Notes: generated by a model from the letters alone, not told the origin. Shown: positions 54,375-63,578, counted from the stretch's first letter. The stretch: 64,000 nt of DNA from Streptomyces tubercidicus (GCF_027497495.1 NZ_CP114205.1:2790001-2854000); one strand, 5' to 3'. Numbers and translations: made by a program.

Positions 54375-56318
54375 ATGGCGCATGTGGACCGGCAGGCATG
54401 GGACGTGGTCGTGGTGGGCGCCGGCGGCGCCGGACTGCGGGCCGCGATCGAGGCCCGCGAAGCCGGTATGCGGACGGCCGTGATCTGCAAGTCCCTGTTC
54501 GGCAAGGCCCATACGGTGATGGCCGAGGGCGGTATCGCGGCCAGCATGGGCAACGCCAACGAGCATGACAACTGGCAGGTCCACTTCCGGGACACCATGC
54601 GCGGCGGCAAGTTCCTCAACCAGTGGCGGATGGCCGAGCTGCACGCCCGGGAGGCGCCCGACCGGGTGTGGGAGCTGGAGACCTGGGGCGCGCTCTTCGA
54701 CCGGACCGCGGACGGCCGGATCTCCCAGCGCAACTTCGGCGGCCATGAGTACCCGCGCCTGGCGCATGTCGGCGACCGTACGGGCCTGGAGCTGATCCGC
54801 ACCCTCCAGCAGAAGATCGTCTCGCTGCAACAGGAGGACGAGAAGGAGTTCGGCGCGCACGACGCCCGGTTGAAGGTCTTCCAGGAGTGCACCGTCACCC
54901 GCGTCCTCAAGACAGACGGCCGGGTCTCCGGCGCCTTCTGCTACGAGCGGGAGTCCGGCCGCTTCTTCGTACTGGAGGCGCCCGCGGTGGTGCTGGCCAC
55001 CGGCGGTATCGGCAAGTCCTTCAAGGTGACCTCGAACTCCTGGGAGTACACCGGCGACGGTCATGCGCTGGCGCTGCTGGCCGGGGCGCCGCTGATCAAC
55101 ATGGAGTTCGTGCAGTTCCACCCCACCGGCATGGTCTGGCCGCCTTCGGTGAAGGGCATCCTGGTCACCGAGTCCGTCCGCGGCGACGGCGGGGTGCTGC
55201 GCAACAGCGACGGCAAGCGCTTCATGTTCGACTACATCCCGGACGTCTTCAAGGAGAAGTACGCGCAGACCGAGGACGAAGGCGACCGCTGGTACGAGGA
55301 CCCGGACCGCAACCGCCGCCCGCCCGAGCTGCTGCCCCGCGACGAGGTGGCGCGGGCCATCAACGCCGAGGTCAAGGCGGGCCGCGGCTCCCCGCACGGC
55401 GGCGTCTATCTGGATGTCTCCACCCGGATGCCGGCCGAGGTGATCAAGCGCCGGCTGCCCTCGATGCACCACCAGTTCAAGGAACTGGCGGATGTGGACA
55501 TCACCGCCGAGCCGATGGAGGTCGGCCCGACCTGTCACTACGTGATGGGCGGGGTGGACGTGGACCCGGACACCGCGGCGGCGACCGGCGTGCCGGGCCT
55601 GTTCGCGGCCGGCGAGGTGGCCGGCGGGATGCACGGCTCCAACCGGCTCGGCGGCAACTCACTGTCCGATCTGCTGGTCTTCGGCCGCCGGGCCGGACTG
55701 CACGCGGCCGAGTACGCGGCGTCGCTCACCGACCGGCCGGTCCCCGATCCGCTCCAGATCGACACGGCCGAGGCGGAGGCGCTGCGCCCGTTCAGCGCCG
55801 AGGACACCGCGGACGGCGCGGACGGCGGCCGGGTCCCGGCCGAGAACCCGTACTCCCTGCACCAGGAGCTCCAGCAGGCGATGAACGACCTGGTCGGCAT
55901 CATCCGCAAGGAGGGCGAGATGTTCGAGGCCCTCAAGCGGCTGGCCGATCTGCGGGTACGGGCCCGGCGGGCCGGTGTCGAGGGGCACCGGCAGTACAAC
56001 CCGGGCTGGCATCTCTCGCTCGATCTGCGGAACATGCTGCTGGTCAGCGAGTGTGTGGCACGGGCGGCGCTGGAGCGCGAGGAGAGCCGCGGCGGGCACA
56101 CCCGGGACGACCATCCGGCGATGGACCGGCACTGGCGCCAGATCAACCTGGTCTGCGAACTCGCCGATCCGCAGGGCGATTCACGGGCCGCGGACCCGGC
56201 GCTGGGCCAGATCCGGCTGTCCCGCCGGGAGAACCCGCCGATCCGCCGCGATCTGCTGGAACTGTTCGAGAAGGACGAGCTGGCGAAGTATCTGACCGAC
56301 GAGGAGCTGAGCCGGTGA
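54375..56318 (+). CDS. sdhA: Succinate dehydrogenase/fumarate reductase flavoprotein
   Basis: A 647-residue flavoprotein. FAD-binding VVVVGAGGAGLRAAIEA is at the N-terminus. GKAHTVMAEGGIAAS carries the His that binds FAD covalently. Active-site motifs are QFHPTGMVWP, ESVRGDGGVLRN and HYVMGGVDVD, with GNSLSDLLVFGRRAG near the end of the first half. It oxidises succinate to fumarate in the TCA cycle, passing electrons to quinone; reverse operation is possible. ATG at 54375 is preferred 11 nt after GGAAAGG. The stop overlaps the Fe-S subunit start by 4 bp. Confidence 0.94.
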   Translation: MAHVDRQAWDVVVVGAGGAGLRAAIEAREAGMRTAVICKSLFGKAHTVMAEGGIAASMGNANEHDNWQVHFRDTMRGGKFLNQWRMAELHAREAPDRVWELETWGALFDRTADGRISQRNFGGHEYPRLAHVGDRTGLELIRTLQQKIVSLQQEDEKEFGAHDARLKVFQECTVTRVLKTDGRVSGAFCYERESGRFFVLEAPAVVLATGGIGKSFKVTSNSWEYTGDGHALALLAGAPLINMEFVQFHPTGMVWPPSVKGILVTESVRGDGGVLRNSDGKRFMFDYIPDVFKEKYAQTEDEGDRWYEDPDRNRRPPELLPRDEVARAINAEVKAGRGSPHGGVYLDVSTRMPAEVIKRRLPSMHHQFKELADVDITAEPMEVGPTCHYVMGGVDVDPDTAAATGVPGLFAAGEVAGGMHGSNRLGGNSLSDLLVFGRRAGLHAAEYAASLTDRPVPDPLQIDTAEAEALRPFSAEDTADGADGGRVPAENPYSLHQELQQAMNDLVGIIRKEGEMFEALKRLADLRVRARRAGVEGHRQYNPGWHLSLDLRNMLLVSECVARAALEREESRGGHTRDDHPAMDRHWRQINLVCELADPQGDSRAADPALGQIRLSRRENPPIRRDLLELFEKDELAKYLTDEELSR

Positions 56319-57112
56319 GCCAGGCGCAGACAGAGCAGCAGTCCGGGACCTACCAGGCGCACTTCCGGGTGTGGCGGGGCGACGCGGACGCCGGGGACCT
56401 GGCGGATTTCACCGTCGAGGTGCACGAGGGCGAGGTGGTGCTGGACATCATCCACCGCCTCCAGGCGACCCAGGCACCCGATCTCGCCGTGCGCTGGAAC
56501 TGCAAGGCGGGCAAGTGCGGTTCGTGCAGCGCGGAGATCAACGGGCGGCCGCGGCTGATGTGTATGACCCGGATGTCGGTGTTCGACCGTACGGAGACGA
56601 TCACGGTCACCCCGATGCGGGCCTTCCCGGTCGTCCGTGACCTGGTCACCGATGTGTCCTTCAACTACACCAAGGCCCGTGAGATCCCGTCGTTCATGCC
56701 GCCGCCGGAGCTGGCGCCGGGTGAGTACCGCATGCAGCAGGAGGACGTCGGCCGCTCGCAGGAGTTCCGTAAGTGCATCGAGTGCTTTCTGTGCCAGGAC
56801 ACCTGCCATGTGGTGCGTGACCACGAGGAGAACAAGACCGCGTTCGCCGGTCCGCGCTTCCTGATGCGGATCGCCGAACTCGATATGCATCCGCTGGACG
56901 CGGCGCCGGAGTCGGGTGTCGACCGCAAGGCCACCGCCCAGGACGAGCACGGTCTGGGCTACTGCAACATCACCAAGTGCTGCACCGAGGTCTGCCCCGA
57001 GCACATCAAGATCACCGACAATGCGCTGATCCCGCTCAAGGAGCGCGCCGCGGACCGTAAGTACGACCCGCTGGTGTGGCTCGGGAACAAGATCCGGCGC
57101 CGTAGCGAATGA
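56315..57112 (+). CDS. sdhB: Succinate dehydrogenase/fumarate reductase iron-sulfur subunit
   Basis: A 265-residue Fe-S subunit. The N-terminal [2Fe-2S] domain is WNCKAGKCGSCSAEINGRPRLMC. The second half carries CIECFLCQDTC for [4Fe-4S] and CNITKCCTEVCPEH for [3Fe-4S]. Wiring runs from SdhA flavin to the quinone site in SdhC. The start is GTG at 56315, overlapping the sdhA stop (GTGA). The operon sdhC-A-B ends with a strong hairpin. Confidence 0.94.
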   Translation: MSQAQTEQQSGTYQAHFRVWRGDADAGDLADFTVEVHEGEVVLDIIHRLQATQAPDLAVRWNCKAGKCGSCSAEINGRPRLMCMTRMSVFDRTETITVTPMRAFPVVRDLVTDVSFNYTKAREIPSFMPPPELAPGEYRMQQEDVGRSQEFRKCIECFLCQDTCHVVRDHEENKTAFAGPRFLMRIAELDMHPLDAAPESGVDRKATAQDEHGLGYCNITKCCTEVCPEHIKITDNALIPLKERAADRKYDPLVWLGNKIRRRSE

Positions 57113-57117
57113 CCTGA

Positions 57118-57164
57118 CGGGCGGCGCGCGGGGCCGGTGTCACACCCGGCCCCCGCGCCGCCCG
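57118..57164. terminator. Long hairpin between sdhB and the PP2C regulator gene
   Basis: CGGGCGGCGCG-C-GGGGCCGG-TGT pairs with ACACCCGGCCCCCGCGCCGCCCG, with one single-base bulge on each side; over 20 pairs. It begins 6 bp after the sdhB stop and ends 9 bp before the convergent gene's stop, so both transcripts can use it. Confidence 0.85.
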
Positions 57165-57172
57165 ACCGGTGC

Positions 57173-59854
57173 TCAGAACAGGCTCAGCAGGGCCTCCGCC
57201 GGATCCACCGGCGCCGACTCCCCGTCGGGCAGGGCGAGTTCGAACCATACGGTCTTGCCGCGCGGGGTCCGGCGGCTGCCCCAGCCCTCGCTCAGCAGGC
57301 CGACCAGCTGGAGTCCGCGGCCGCCCTCGTCGGTGTCGCGGGCCCGGCGGCGGCGCGGCTGGGCGAGATCGGCGTCCCAGACCTCGCAGACCAGTGAGCG
57401 GTCCAGCAGCAGACGCAGCCGGATCTCGCCGTGGCCGTGCCGCAGCGCATTGGTCACCAGCTCGCTGACCAGCAGCTCCGTGGTGTCGACCAGATCCTGC
57501 AGACCCCAGTCCGTGAGCTGGTCGCGGGCCAGCTCCCGGGCGCGGGCCACCGAACGCGCCTCCGGCGCCAGATTCCAGTCGCCCACCGCGTCCTTGGGCA
57601 GCCCCTGCACCCGCGCCATCAGCAGCGCGATGTCGTCCTCACCGTGCGAGGTGTCCAGGGCGTTCAGGACGTGGTCGCAGGCGTCCTCCAGCGGGCGGTC
57701 GGCGCCCGAGAGGGCCGTACGGAACGCCCGCAGCCCCTCGTCCAGCGGATGGTGGCGGGACTCCACCAGCCCGTCGGTGTAGAGGGCCAGCAGCGCGCCG
57801 TCCGGCAGCTCGACCTCGATCTCCTCGAACGGCTCCCCGCCGACCCCCAGCGGCATCCCCGGGGGGACGTCGAGCAGCAGCGCGTCCTCGCCGTCCTCGA
57901 CCAGCACCGGCGGCAGATGCCCGGCGTTGGCGAACGTACAGCGCCGGCTGACCGGGTCGTAGACGGCGTAGACGCAGGTGGCGAGGTAGACCTCGGAGAG
58001 GTCGGCGGTACGGGCGGAGCGGTCCCTCTCGGCCGTGCCCTCGGCGTTCGCGGACCGGCCGCGGGCGGACCGGGGGTTGGACCGGCCGTCGCCGTCGCCG
58101 CCGAGCCCGCGGGCGATCTCGTCCAGCGCCGACAGCACCTCGGCCGGTTCCAGGTCCAGCAGCGCCAGGGTCCGTACGGCGGTGCGCAGTTCGCCCATGG
58201 CCACGGCGGCGCGCAGTCCGCGCCCCATGACGTCGCCGACGACCAGTGCCGTGCGGTGACCGGGAAGCTCGATGACATCGAACCAGTCGCCGCCGACCTC
58301 GGTGGCGGTGGTGCCGGGCAGATAGCGGCAGGCGATGTCCAGACCGGCCGCCTCCGGGTCGCCGGGCGGCAGCAGACTGCGCTGCAATATCAGCGCGCGC
58401 TCGTGCTCCCGGCGGTAGAGGCGGGCGTTGTCGATACAGACCGCGGCGCGCGCGGCCAGCTCGACGGCGAGCGCGGTGTCACGCTCACCGAACGGCTCGC
58501 TGCCCTTCGTACGGGAGAACTGCACCAGCCCGACGACGGTGTCCCTGGCGACCATCGGCACGGCGAGGGTGGAGTGCACCACGGCGCCCAGCTCCGGCCC
58601 GTCGTCGCTCTCCCGGCCCGGGATGATCTGTGCGTGGGCGGTCCGCAGGGCGCTCGCGCAGGGGGAGTTGAAGGGGTAGCGGTGGACGGCGCCGACCGCG
58701 ACCGGGTCCGGCGTGCCGCCGAGGGCACCGGGGGCGGTGGCGAGCGGGGCGTCCGAGACGGCGCTGGCGAAGGCGACCCGGCGCAGCTCGGCGCTGCCGT
58801 CGCTGGTGCCGGGCGGGGCCTCGTCCCCGGACAGCAGGCCCTGGTAGAGGTCCACCGAGGCCAGATCGCAGAACTGCGGGACGGCGACGTCCAGCAGGGT
58901 GCGGGCGGTGGTCTCCAGATCGAGGGAGTTGCCTATCCGGGCGCCGGCCTCGTTGAGCAGGGCGAGGTTACGGCGGGCGTTGGCGGCCTCCCGCTCGGCC
59001 CGGCGCCGGCCGGTCACATCGGCGGCGAGCGCCGCGACCCCTATGGGGCGGCCGCTGGCCCCGTGCAGCCGGTAGAGCGACACCGACCAGCGGCGGCGGT
59101 CCTCGTCCTCGGACGGCAGACCGACCAGCTGCATCTCGGCGACCGGCTCGCCGGTGTCCAGGACGCGGCGCAGCGCGGCGGTCATCCGCTCGGCCTCGGA
59201 CCGCGGCAGGAAGTCATGCGGACCGCAGCCGCGGTACTTGCTCGCCGGACCGCCGAAGACCGAGGCGAACCGCTCGTTGACCCGCAGCAGCCTCAGGTCC
59301 GTGCCGAACAGCGTGAAGCCCATGGGAGATTGACCGAAAACAGCCTGCGAGGCGGCGAGGTCGGTTTCGATACCGCGCAGCGCCCGGACATCGACGACCA
59401 GACAGACCGCGGCCCGCTCCCCGTCCTCGTTGCGCGACGGCATCACATAGATCTCGGCGAGCCCGTCGGCCTCGCCGGTGGTCTCCCTGCGGTAGGGCAC
59501 CAGGCCGGTCCACTCCCGGCCGTCGAGGATCTCGGACACCTTGCGGTGCCCGGTCTCCCGCAACTCCCGGGGGACGAACGCCGCTATCGGGTCCTTGCCC
59601 AGCGCATATCGGGCGGGGATGCCGAGCATCTGCTCCGCCCGCTCGCTCCACTGCTCGATCCGCCCGTCGGGACCGAGCGAGAACGAGGCCACCCGGATGT
59701 AGTCGTAGATCGATCCGGGCCGGCTGCTCTGCCATACGGGCGGACCCTGCAGTTCGCGCACGGGCGGACGGCCACCTGGGTCGCCGGGGGTGTCCGCACC
59801 GCCCTGACCCTCGGCCTGCGCGGGTTCTGCCCCGCCAGATGACATCTTGCTCAC
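57173..59854 (-). CDS. PAS-PAS-GAF-PP2C-HATPase regulatory phosphatase/kinase
   Basis: About 893 residues in one soluble chain: PAS (about 45-150, FSLGPDGRIEQWSERAEQMLG), PAS (about 165-290, FGQSPMGFTLFGTDLRLLRVN), GAF (about 310-490), SpoIIE-type PP2C (about 505-735, GGDWFDVIEL, LVVGDVMGRGL, LYTDGLVES) and an RsbW-like HATPase (about 760-890, SELVTNALRHGHG, DEGGRGLQLVGLLSEGWG, GKTVWFELAL). It joins a phosphatase and a kinase of the partner-switching type in one protein, so it could set the phosphorylation of an anti-anti-sigma factor from both sides. GTG at 59854 follows GGAGGGG and precedes ATG 59845. The stand-alone HATPase gene lies 164 bp upstream. Confidence 0.9.
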   Translation of the reverse strand: MSKMSSGGAEPAQAEGQGGADTPGDPGGRPPVRELQGPPVWQSSRPGSIYDYIRVASFSLGPDGRIEQWSERAEQMLGIPARYALGKDPIAAFVPRELRETGHRKVSEILDGREWTGLVPYRRETTGEADGLAEIYVMPSRNEDGERAAVCLVVDVRALRGIETDLAASQAVFGQSPMGFTLFGTDLRLLRVNERFASVFGGPASKYRGCGPHDFLPRSEAERMTAALRRVLDTGEPVAEMQLVGLPSEDEDRRRWSVSLYRLHGASGRPIGVAALAADVTGRRRAEREAANARRNLALLNEAGARIGNSLDLETTARTLLDVAVPQFCDLASVDLYQGLLSGDEAPPGTSDGSAELRRVAFASAVSDAPLATAPGALGGTPDPVAVGAVHRYPFNSPCASALRTAHAQIIPGRESDDGPELGAVVHSTLAVPMVARDTVVGLVQFSRTKGSEPFGERDTALAVELAARAAVCIDNARLYRREHERALILQRSLLPPGDPEAAGLDIACRYLPGTTATEVGGDWFDVIELPGHRTALVVGDVMGRGLRAAVAMGELRTAVRTLALLDLEPAEVLSALDEIARGLGGDGDGRSNPRSARGRSANAEGTAERDRSARTADLSEVYLATCVYAVYDPVSRRCTFANAGHLPPVLVEDGEDALLLDVPPGMPLGVGGEPFEEIEVELPDGALLALYTDGLVESRHHPLDEGLRAFRTALSGADRPLEDACDHVLNALDTSHGEDDIALLMARVQGLPKDAVGDWNLAPEARSVARARELARDQLTDWGLQDLVDTTELLVSELVTNALRHGHGEIRLRLLLDRSLVCEVWDADLAQPRRRRARDTDEGGRGLQLVGLLSEGWGSRRTPRGKTVWFELALPDGESAPVDPAEALLSLF

Positions 59855-60017
59855 GAGCCCCGTCCCCTCCAGCTCATCGTGCCCGGACCGGACCAGCTTC
59901 GAGTATCCAATACCCGGGCTATCCGGAACACGGTCTTCACGATCACAGCACAGTCTCGATCGCAGCCCAGCGACGGGATGTCGATGGAATGGCAACGATC
60001 AGGACTTCATCTGTCTC

Positions 60018-60479
60018 CTAACCAGCCACCGACAGCTCGAACCACACTGTCTTACCGCTCTTTCCGCGCCGCGTCCCCCAGCGCCGCGAACTGCATGCGA
60101 CCAGCTGCAATCCCCTCCCTCCCTCGTCATCGGGGGCGGCGTCGCGCTCCAGCGGCGGGTCCGGCAGCGGATCGGAGACCTCGACGAGCAGCCCGTCGGA
60201 GCTGAGCAGCACCATACGGACGCCGATCGGGCCGCTCGCATGGCGCAGGGAGTTGGTGACGAGCTCGCTGACGAGTAGTACGGCCATATCGGCGGCGCCG
60301 TTCAGACCCCAGTCATCCATGACCCGCCGGACCGCCGTACGGGCGGTGCGCACCGCTCCGGGATCGGCCGGAAAGCTCCATTCGGCGGTGGCGGCACCGG
60401 CTGCCTTGCCGCGCCTGCGCGCACTGCCGGAGCCGGGCTCAGGGACCCCTGCCGCTGCGCTGTCGCTCACGCCGATCAC
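60018..60479 (-). CDS. RsbW-like HATPase (anti-sigma kinase family)
   Basis: A 153-residue GHKL-fold ATPase. N-box VSELVTNSLRHASG, G1-type DEGGRGLQLVACSSRRWGTRRGKSGKTVWFEL. It is clearly related to the C-terminal domain of the adjacent PP2C protein (same DEGGRGLQL and GKTVWFEL). Such proteins act as Ser kinases and sigma antagonists; no sigma factor or STAS protein is adjacent. The start is GTG at 60479; GTG at 60470 is another option. It is probably read with the PP2C gene. The upstream spacer is less GC-rich, with GGGTAT on the minus strand near 60560. Confidence 0.88.
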   Translation of the reverse strand: MIGVSDSAAAGVPEPGSGSARRRGKAAGAATAEWSFPADPGAVRTARTAVRRVMDDWGLNGAADMAVLLVSELVTNSLRHASGPIGVRMVLLSSDGLLVEVSDPLPDPPLERDAAPDDEGGRGLQLVACSSRRWGTRRGKSGKTVWFELSVAG

Positions 60480-60736
60480 ATCCCAGCACGATGGCGTCCC
60501 CGTCGCCTTGTCCGCGTTTTACCTGCGTTCGATGGGGTCAATCAGGACATACCCGGTATCCCACCCCACATATCGCTTGCGGCGGTGCACTGTGGCACAA
60601 ATGAAACATATTGCTGCGGGAGAGGACGGGCGCAGCGTGCGGGTACAGGCGGGCGCCGACGGGGTCAGGGGGGTCAGCGCGTACGCGGCCCGCCGGGGCG
60701 CGGCCAGGGGCGGCCAGGCGCGGCCAGGGGTAGTCG

Positions 60737-61159
60737 TTACGGCCGTACGCCCGTCGCTCCGGCCGTGGCGGCCAGTCGGCGCATCGCCTCGGCGACCGCC
60801 GGGCGGTCCTGATCCAGCCAGTCGACCTGGTTCTCCTCGCCCGGAAGCAGCCAGCGCAGCTCGTCGTGATCCTCCAGCGGCCGCGGCACCCCGGACACCA
60901 GCCGGGCCGTCCACACCTGGAGGACATAGCCGGGGCGCAGCACCCACTCGCCGGGAATCCGCTCCAGGGCCGCGGCCTCGACACCCAGCTCCTCGCGCAG
61001 CTCACGCTCCAGCGCCTGCTGGGGTGTTTCGTCGTCCTCCACCTTGCCGCCGGGCAGCTCCCAGCGGCCGGCCAGCGCGGGCGGTGCGCTGCGCCGTGCG
61101 GCCAGCAGCCGCCCGCGCTCGCACACCGCTCCGCCCACCACTACGCGCACGGTCGTCAT
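60737..61159 (-). CDS. NUDIX hydrolase, MutT-like
   Basis: A 140-residue NUDIX protein. The box G-x5-E-x7-REUXEELG is read as GGKVEDDETPQQALERELREELGV. Starts MTTVRVVVGGAVCERGRLL and continues RWELPGGK, as MutT/8-oxo-dGTPases do. It probably hydrolyses oxidised nucleotides or related nucleoside diphosphates. ATG at 61159. It is 51 bp downstream of the SPOR-like gene on the same strand, forming a short operon. Confidence 0.92.
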   Translation of the reverse strand: MTTVRVVVGGAVCERGRLLAARRSAPPALAGRWELPGGKVEDDETPQQALERELREELGVEAAALERIPGEWVLRPGYVLQVWTARLVSGVPRPLEDHDELRWLLPGEENQVDWLDQDRPAVAEAMRRLAATAGATGVRP

Positions 61160-61210
61160 GCGCGGCAGCCTACGTCCCCCGCTCTGCTCCCGCTCCTCGC
61201 CCGCCGCCCC

Positions 61211-61390
61211 TCAGGTCGCCGCCCGGTCGGCCTTCTCGACCACATAGAGCTGCTGGCGGCCACGCGTTTCGAGCCGGTCGGCCACCCGCTGCGCCTCCGC
61301 TCGGGTGGCATACCGGCCCACGCGATACCGGTTGCCCCCTTCGTCCTGGCGGATGACGAGCCAGGGGAGCACCGCTCCACCGTCAGTCAT
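61211..61390 (-). CDS. Small SPOR-like domain protein
   Basis: A 59-residue protein too short for usual cut-offs. Sequence features: MTDGGAVLPWLVIRQDEGG, then NRYRVGRYATRAEAQRVADRLE and TRGRQQLYVVEKADRAAT. The alternation of a strand, helix with A-x-A-x3-A pattern and strand is like a half or short SPOR domain, which binds glycan strands lacking stem peptides; no signal peptide is present, so a cytosolic role is more likely. ATG at 61390 with GGAGGGG before it. It is followed by the NUDIX gene after 51 bp. Confidence 0.7.
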   Translation of the reverse strand: MTDGGAVLPWLVIRQDEGGNRYRVGRYATRAEAQRVADRLETRGRQQLYVVEKADRAAT

Positions 61391-61466
61391 CGCGCCCCTC
61401 CGTCCGCCGGATAGCGCGCCGTCACGCGCCCCTTGTCGGCTGATGCCGAAATCGCAATCCGCATAT

Positions 61467-61490
61467 GCCCGACCTTACGCCCGACCTTCA
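61467..61490. repeat. Two tandem 12-bp repeats upstream of the SPOR-like gene
   Basis: GCCCGACCTTAC and GCCCGACCTTCA lie head to tail, flanked by ATCCGC (left) and GCGGAT (right) as an inverted pair. They are in the AT-richer spacer between the permease stop and the SPOR-like gene. They look like an operator but no regulator is known. Confidence 0.5.
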
Positions 61491-61639
61491 CTCAGCGGAT
61501 ATGGATTTACACAAAGAGGTACCGAACCGGCCACCCGCGGGCCCCGGCGAACCGGAAGCGGCCTGCGAGTGGCCGGTGGTGCCCGAGGGGCTCGGGCGTT
61601 GGTATGGAACGGCGCCGGACGGCGCGGGGCGGGCCGGGC

Positions 61640-63334
61640 TCAGGCCCCGACGGAAGCCTTGGCCCCTTCGGTCTCCCCGGCCTCGGCAGCCGCCTCGGCC
61701 GCGCGCATCTCGCTCTCGGCCTGGACCAGCGTCGGGTTGCGCCAGGAGCTGCGCACGCCCCAGTAGTAGAAGGCGAGTCCGATCACGGCGACCAGGGCGA
61801 TGTCCCAGCCCTCGGGCAGATAGCCCTTGCCGCCGAACTCCTTGCCACCCAGATACGAGACGGTGGCCATGACCAGCAGATACGCCACCATCCAGGCACC
61901 GGCCTTCAGATGCGGGCGCAGCTCGGCCCACGGCTTGCGGCCCTGGGTCAGCGGCTTGCCGATCTCGTACCAGGCCCAGACCGGGAGTCCGACGGCCATG
62001 ATCAGAATGACCTTGCCGGTCAGCGGCCAGCGGCCCCAGTACAGAACCAGCGAGCCGAAGATCATCGCGATCGGGGCGATCACCGGCATCGCCTTCAGCT
62101 TCACCGGGCGCTTGAGGTCCGGGGAGACGCGGCGCAGCGACATCACCGCGACCGGGCCGGTGATGTACGAGATGACCGTGGCCACCGAGACGATCTCGGC
62201 GAGCGAGCCCCAGCCGCGGAAGATCGCGAGGAAGAGGAAGGCGATCACGAGGTTGAGCAGCAGCGCCGGACGCGGCACACCGGTCTTCTTGTCCACCTTG
62301 CCGAAGATGCCCGGCAGATGACCGTTCTCCTGCACACCCTGGATCATGCGGGAGGTGGTGGCGGCGTAGATCATGCCGGTGCCGGACGGGGAGACAAAGG
62401 CGTCCGCGTACAGCAGCAGCGCCAGCCAGTTCAGGCCCCAGGCGATGGCGAGGTCGGCGAGCGGCGAGTTGAAGCCGAGACCGGCCCAGCCGCCGCCGGC
62501 GGCCAGCTTGTCGCCGGGCACCGCCATCAGGAACGCGACCTGCAGCGCGACATAGATGACCAGCGCGATCAGGATCGACCAGACCACGGCCTTGGGCAGC
62601 GAACGGCCGGGGTTGCGGGCCTCGGCGGCGAGGTTCAGCGGGGACTGGAAGCCGTTGTAGGCCCAGACGATGCCGGAGACGGCGACGGCGGTGAAGACCG
62701 AGCTCCAGCCGTTGGGCGTGAAACCGCCGTGGTGGACGATGTTGTCGGTGTCGAAGTGCGCCAGCATCAGCGCGCTCGCGGTCAGCGCCGGGACGACGAC
62801 CTTGAAGACCGTGATCGCGGTGTTGGTCTTCGCGAACAGCGAGATCGCGAACCAGTTGAGGAAGAAGTAGAAGATCAGCAGCACGCTGGCGAGGCCGACG
62901 CCGGTGCCGGTCAGCTCCTTGCCGTCGTACAGCGCCTGCGCCCAGCCGAAGTCCCAGGAACTCATGTACTGGACGGAGGCGGTGGCCTCACCCGGGATGA
63001 CCGAGACGATCGCGATCCAGTTGGCCCAGGCGGCGAGGTAGCCGGCGAGCGAGCCGTGGGAGTACTGGCCGTAGCGGACCATGCCGCCGGCCTTGGGGAA
63101 CATCGAGCCGAGCTCGGTGTAGGTGAGGGCGATCGTCAGCGCGACGAGCGCGCCGATGACCCAGGCGAGGATCGCGGCAGGGCCGGCGATGGCGGCGGCC
63201 CGCTCGGCTCCGAAGAGCCAGCCGGAACCGATGATGGACCCGAGACCAGTGGCGGTCAGGGCGATGGTCCCGAGGGACCGACGGTAGTTCGAGTGCGCGC
63301 CCTGCTCCGCACTCGGGGTCTTCGTCGTGCTCAC
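61640..63334 (-). CDS. APC-family amino acid permease
   Basis: A 564-residue membrane transporter with about 12-14 helices. The first helix region LGTIALTATGLGSIIGSGWLFG contains the broken-helix substrate motif GSIIGSG. Then come PAAILAWVIGALVALTIALTYTELG and many more helices, ending in a hydrophilic Ala/Glu tail. It resembles proton-coupled aspartate or neutral amino acid permeases. Ligand is not predictable. GTG at 63334 after AGGAG is chosen; the frame is open to 63562 but that part lacks family features. The upstream leader holds hairpins, and a GntR-type gene lies just upstream on the same strand. Confidence 0.88.
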   Translation of the reverse strand: MSTTKTPSAEQGAHSNYRRSLGTIALTATGLGSIIGSGWLFGAERAAAIAGPAAILAWVIGALVALTIALTYTELGSMFPKAGGMVRYGQYSHGSLAGYLAAWANWIAIVSVIPGEATASVQYMSSWDFGWAQALYDGKELTGTGVGLASVLLIFYFFLNWFAISLFAKTNTAITVFKVVVPALTASALMLAHFDTDNIVHHGGFTPNGWSSVFTAVAVSGIVWAYNGFQSPLNLAAEARNPGRSLPKAVVWSILIALVIYVALQVAFLMAVPGDKLAAGGGWAGLGFNSPLADLAIAWGLNWLALLLYADAFVSPSGTGMIYAATTSRMIQGVQENGHLPGIFGKVDKKTGVPRPALLLNLVIAFLFLAIFRGWGSLAEIVSVATVISYITGPVAVMSLRRVSPDLKRPVKLKAMPVIAPIAMIFGSLVLYWGRWPLTGKVILIMAVGLPVWAWYEIGKPLTQGRKPWAELRPHLKAGAWMVAYLLVMATVSYLGGKEFGGKGYLPEGWDIALVAVIGLAFYYWGVRSSWRNPTLVQAESEMRAAEAAAEAGETEGAKASVGA

Positions 63335-63408
63335 GTGCTGGTCTCCTGGTCTTCCCCCGTGCCGTGCACAAACTTCGCCATCGTAAGAGCGAATCGCACC
63401 GTCGGCTT

Positions 63409-63443
63409 CCCTCACTCGGGCAAAAATCCCGCCCGGGTGAGGG
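63409..63443 (-). promoter_or_regulatory. Leader hairpin of the permease gene
   Basis: CCCTCACTCGGG (63409-63420) pairs with CCCGGGTGAGGG (63432-63443) through one G-U, with an 11-nt loop. It lies about 75-110 nt upstream of the permease start. A second small stem CCCAC/GTGGG follows near 63456-63473. It may act in RNA stability or as an operator. Confidence 0.45.
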
Positions 63444-63530
63444 TCTGTGGGGTATCCCACACCGGATAGTGGGCGGCATTTAGCAACAAAGCGGTCGAAA
63501 TGGGGCGCCGACCTGAGAACCAAAGGCAGG

Positions 63531-63557
63531 CTCTGTGCGTCTAGGCGACACACAGAG
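63531..63557 (-). terminator. Hairpin after the GntR-type gene
   Basis: CTCTGTGCGTC (63531-63541) pairs with GACACACAGAG (63547-63557) with one mismatch and a TAGGC loop, about 21 nt after the stop of the regulator gene on the minus strand. Confidence 0.6.
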
Positions 63558-63578
63558 GGCACCGAACCAACACACCAT

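Noticed and set aside
57431..59842. Long plus-strand frame opposite the PP2C regulator
   Set aside because: Antisense shadow; no ribosome site or domain, while the minus strand shows PAS, GAF, PP2C and HATPase motifs.
60540..60570. SigB-type promoter (GGGTAT) before the stand-alone HATPase
   Set aside because: GGGTAT is present on the minus strand, but no GnnT -35 lies at 14-16 bp.
61433..63469. Long plus-strand frame opposite the amino-acid permease
   Set aside because: Antisense shadow of a membrane protein gene; very rich in Arg/Asp/Gly and without motifs.
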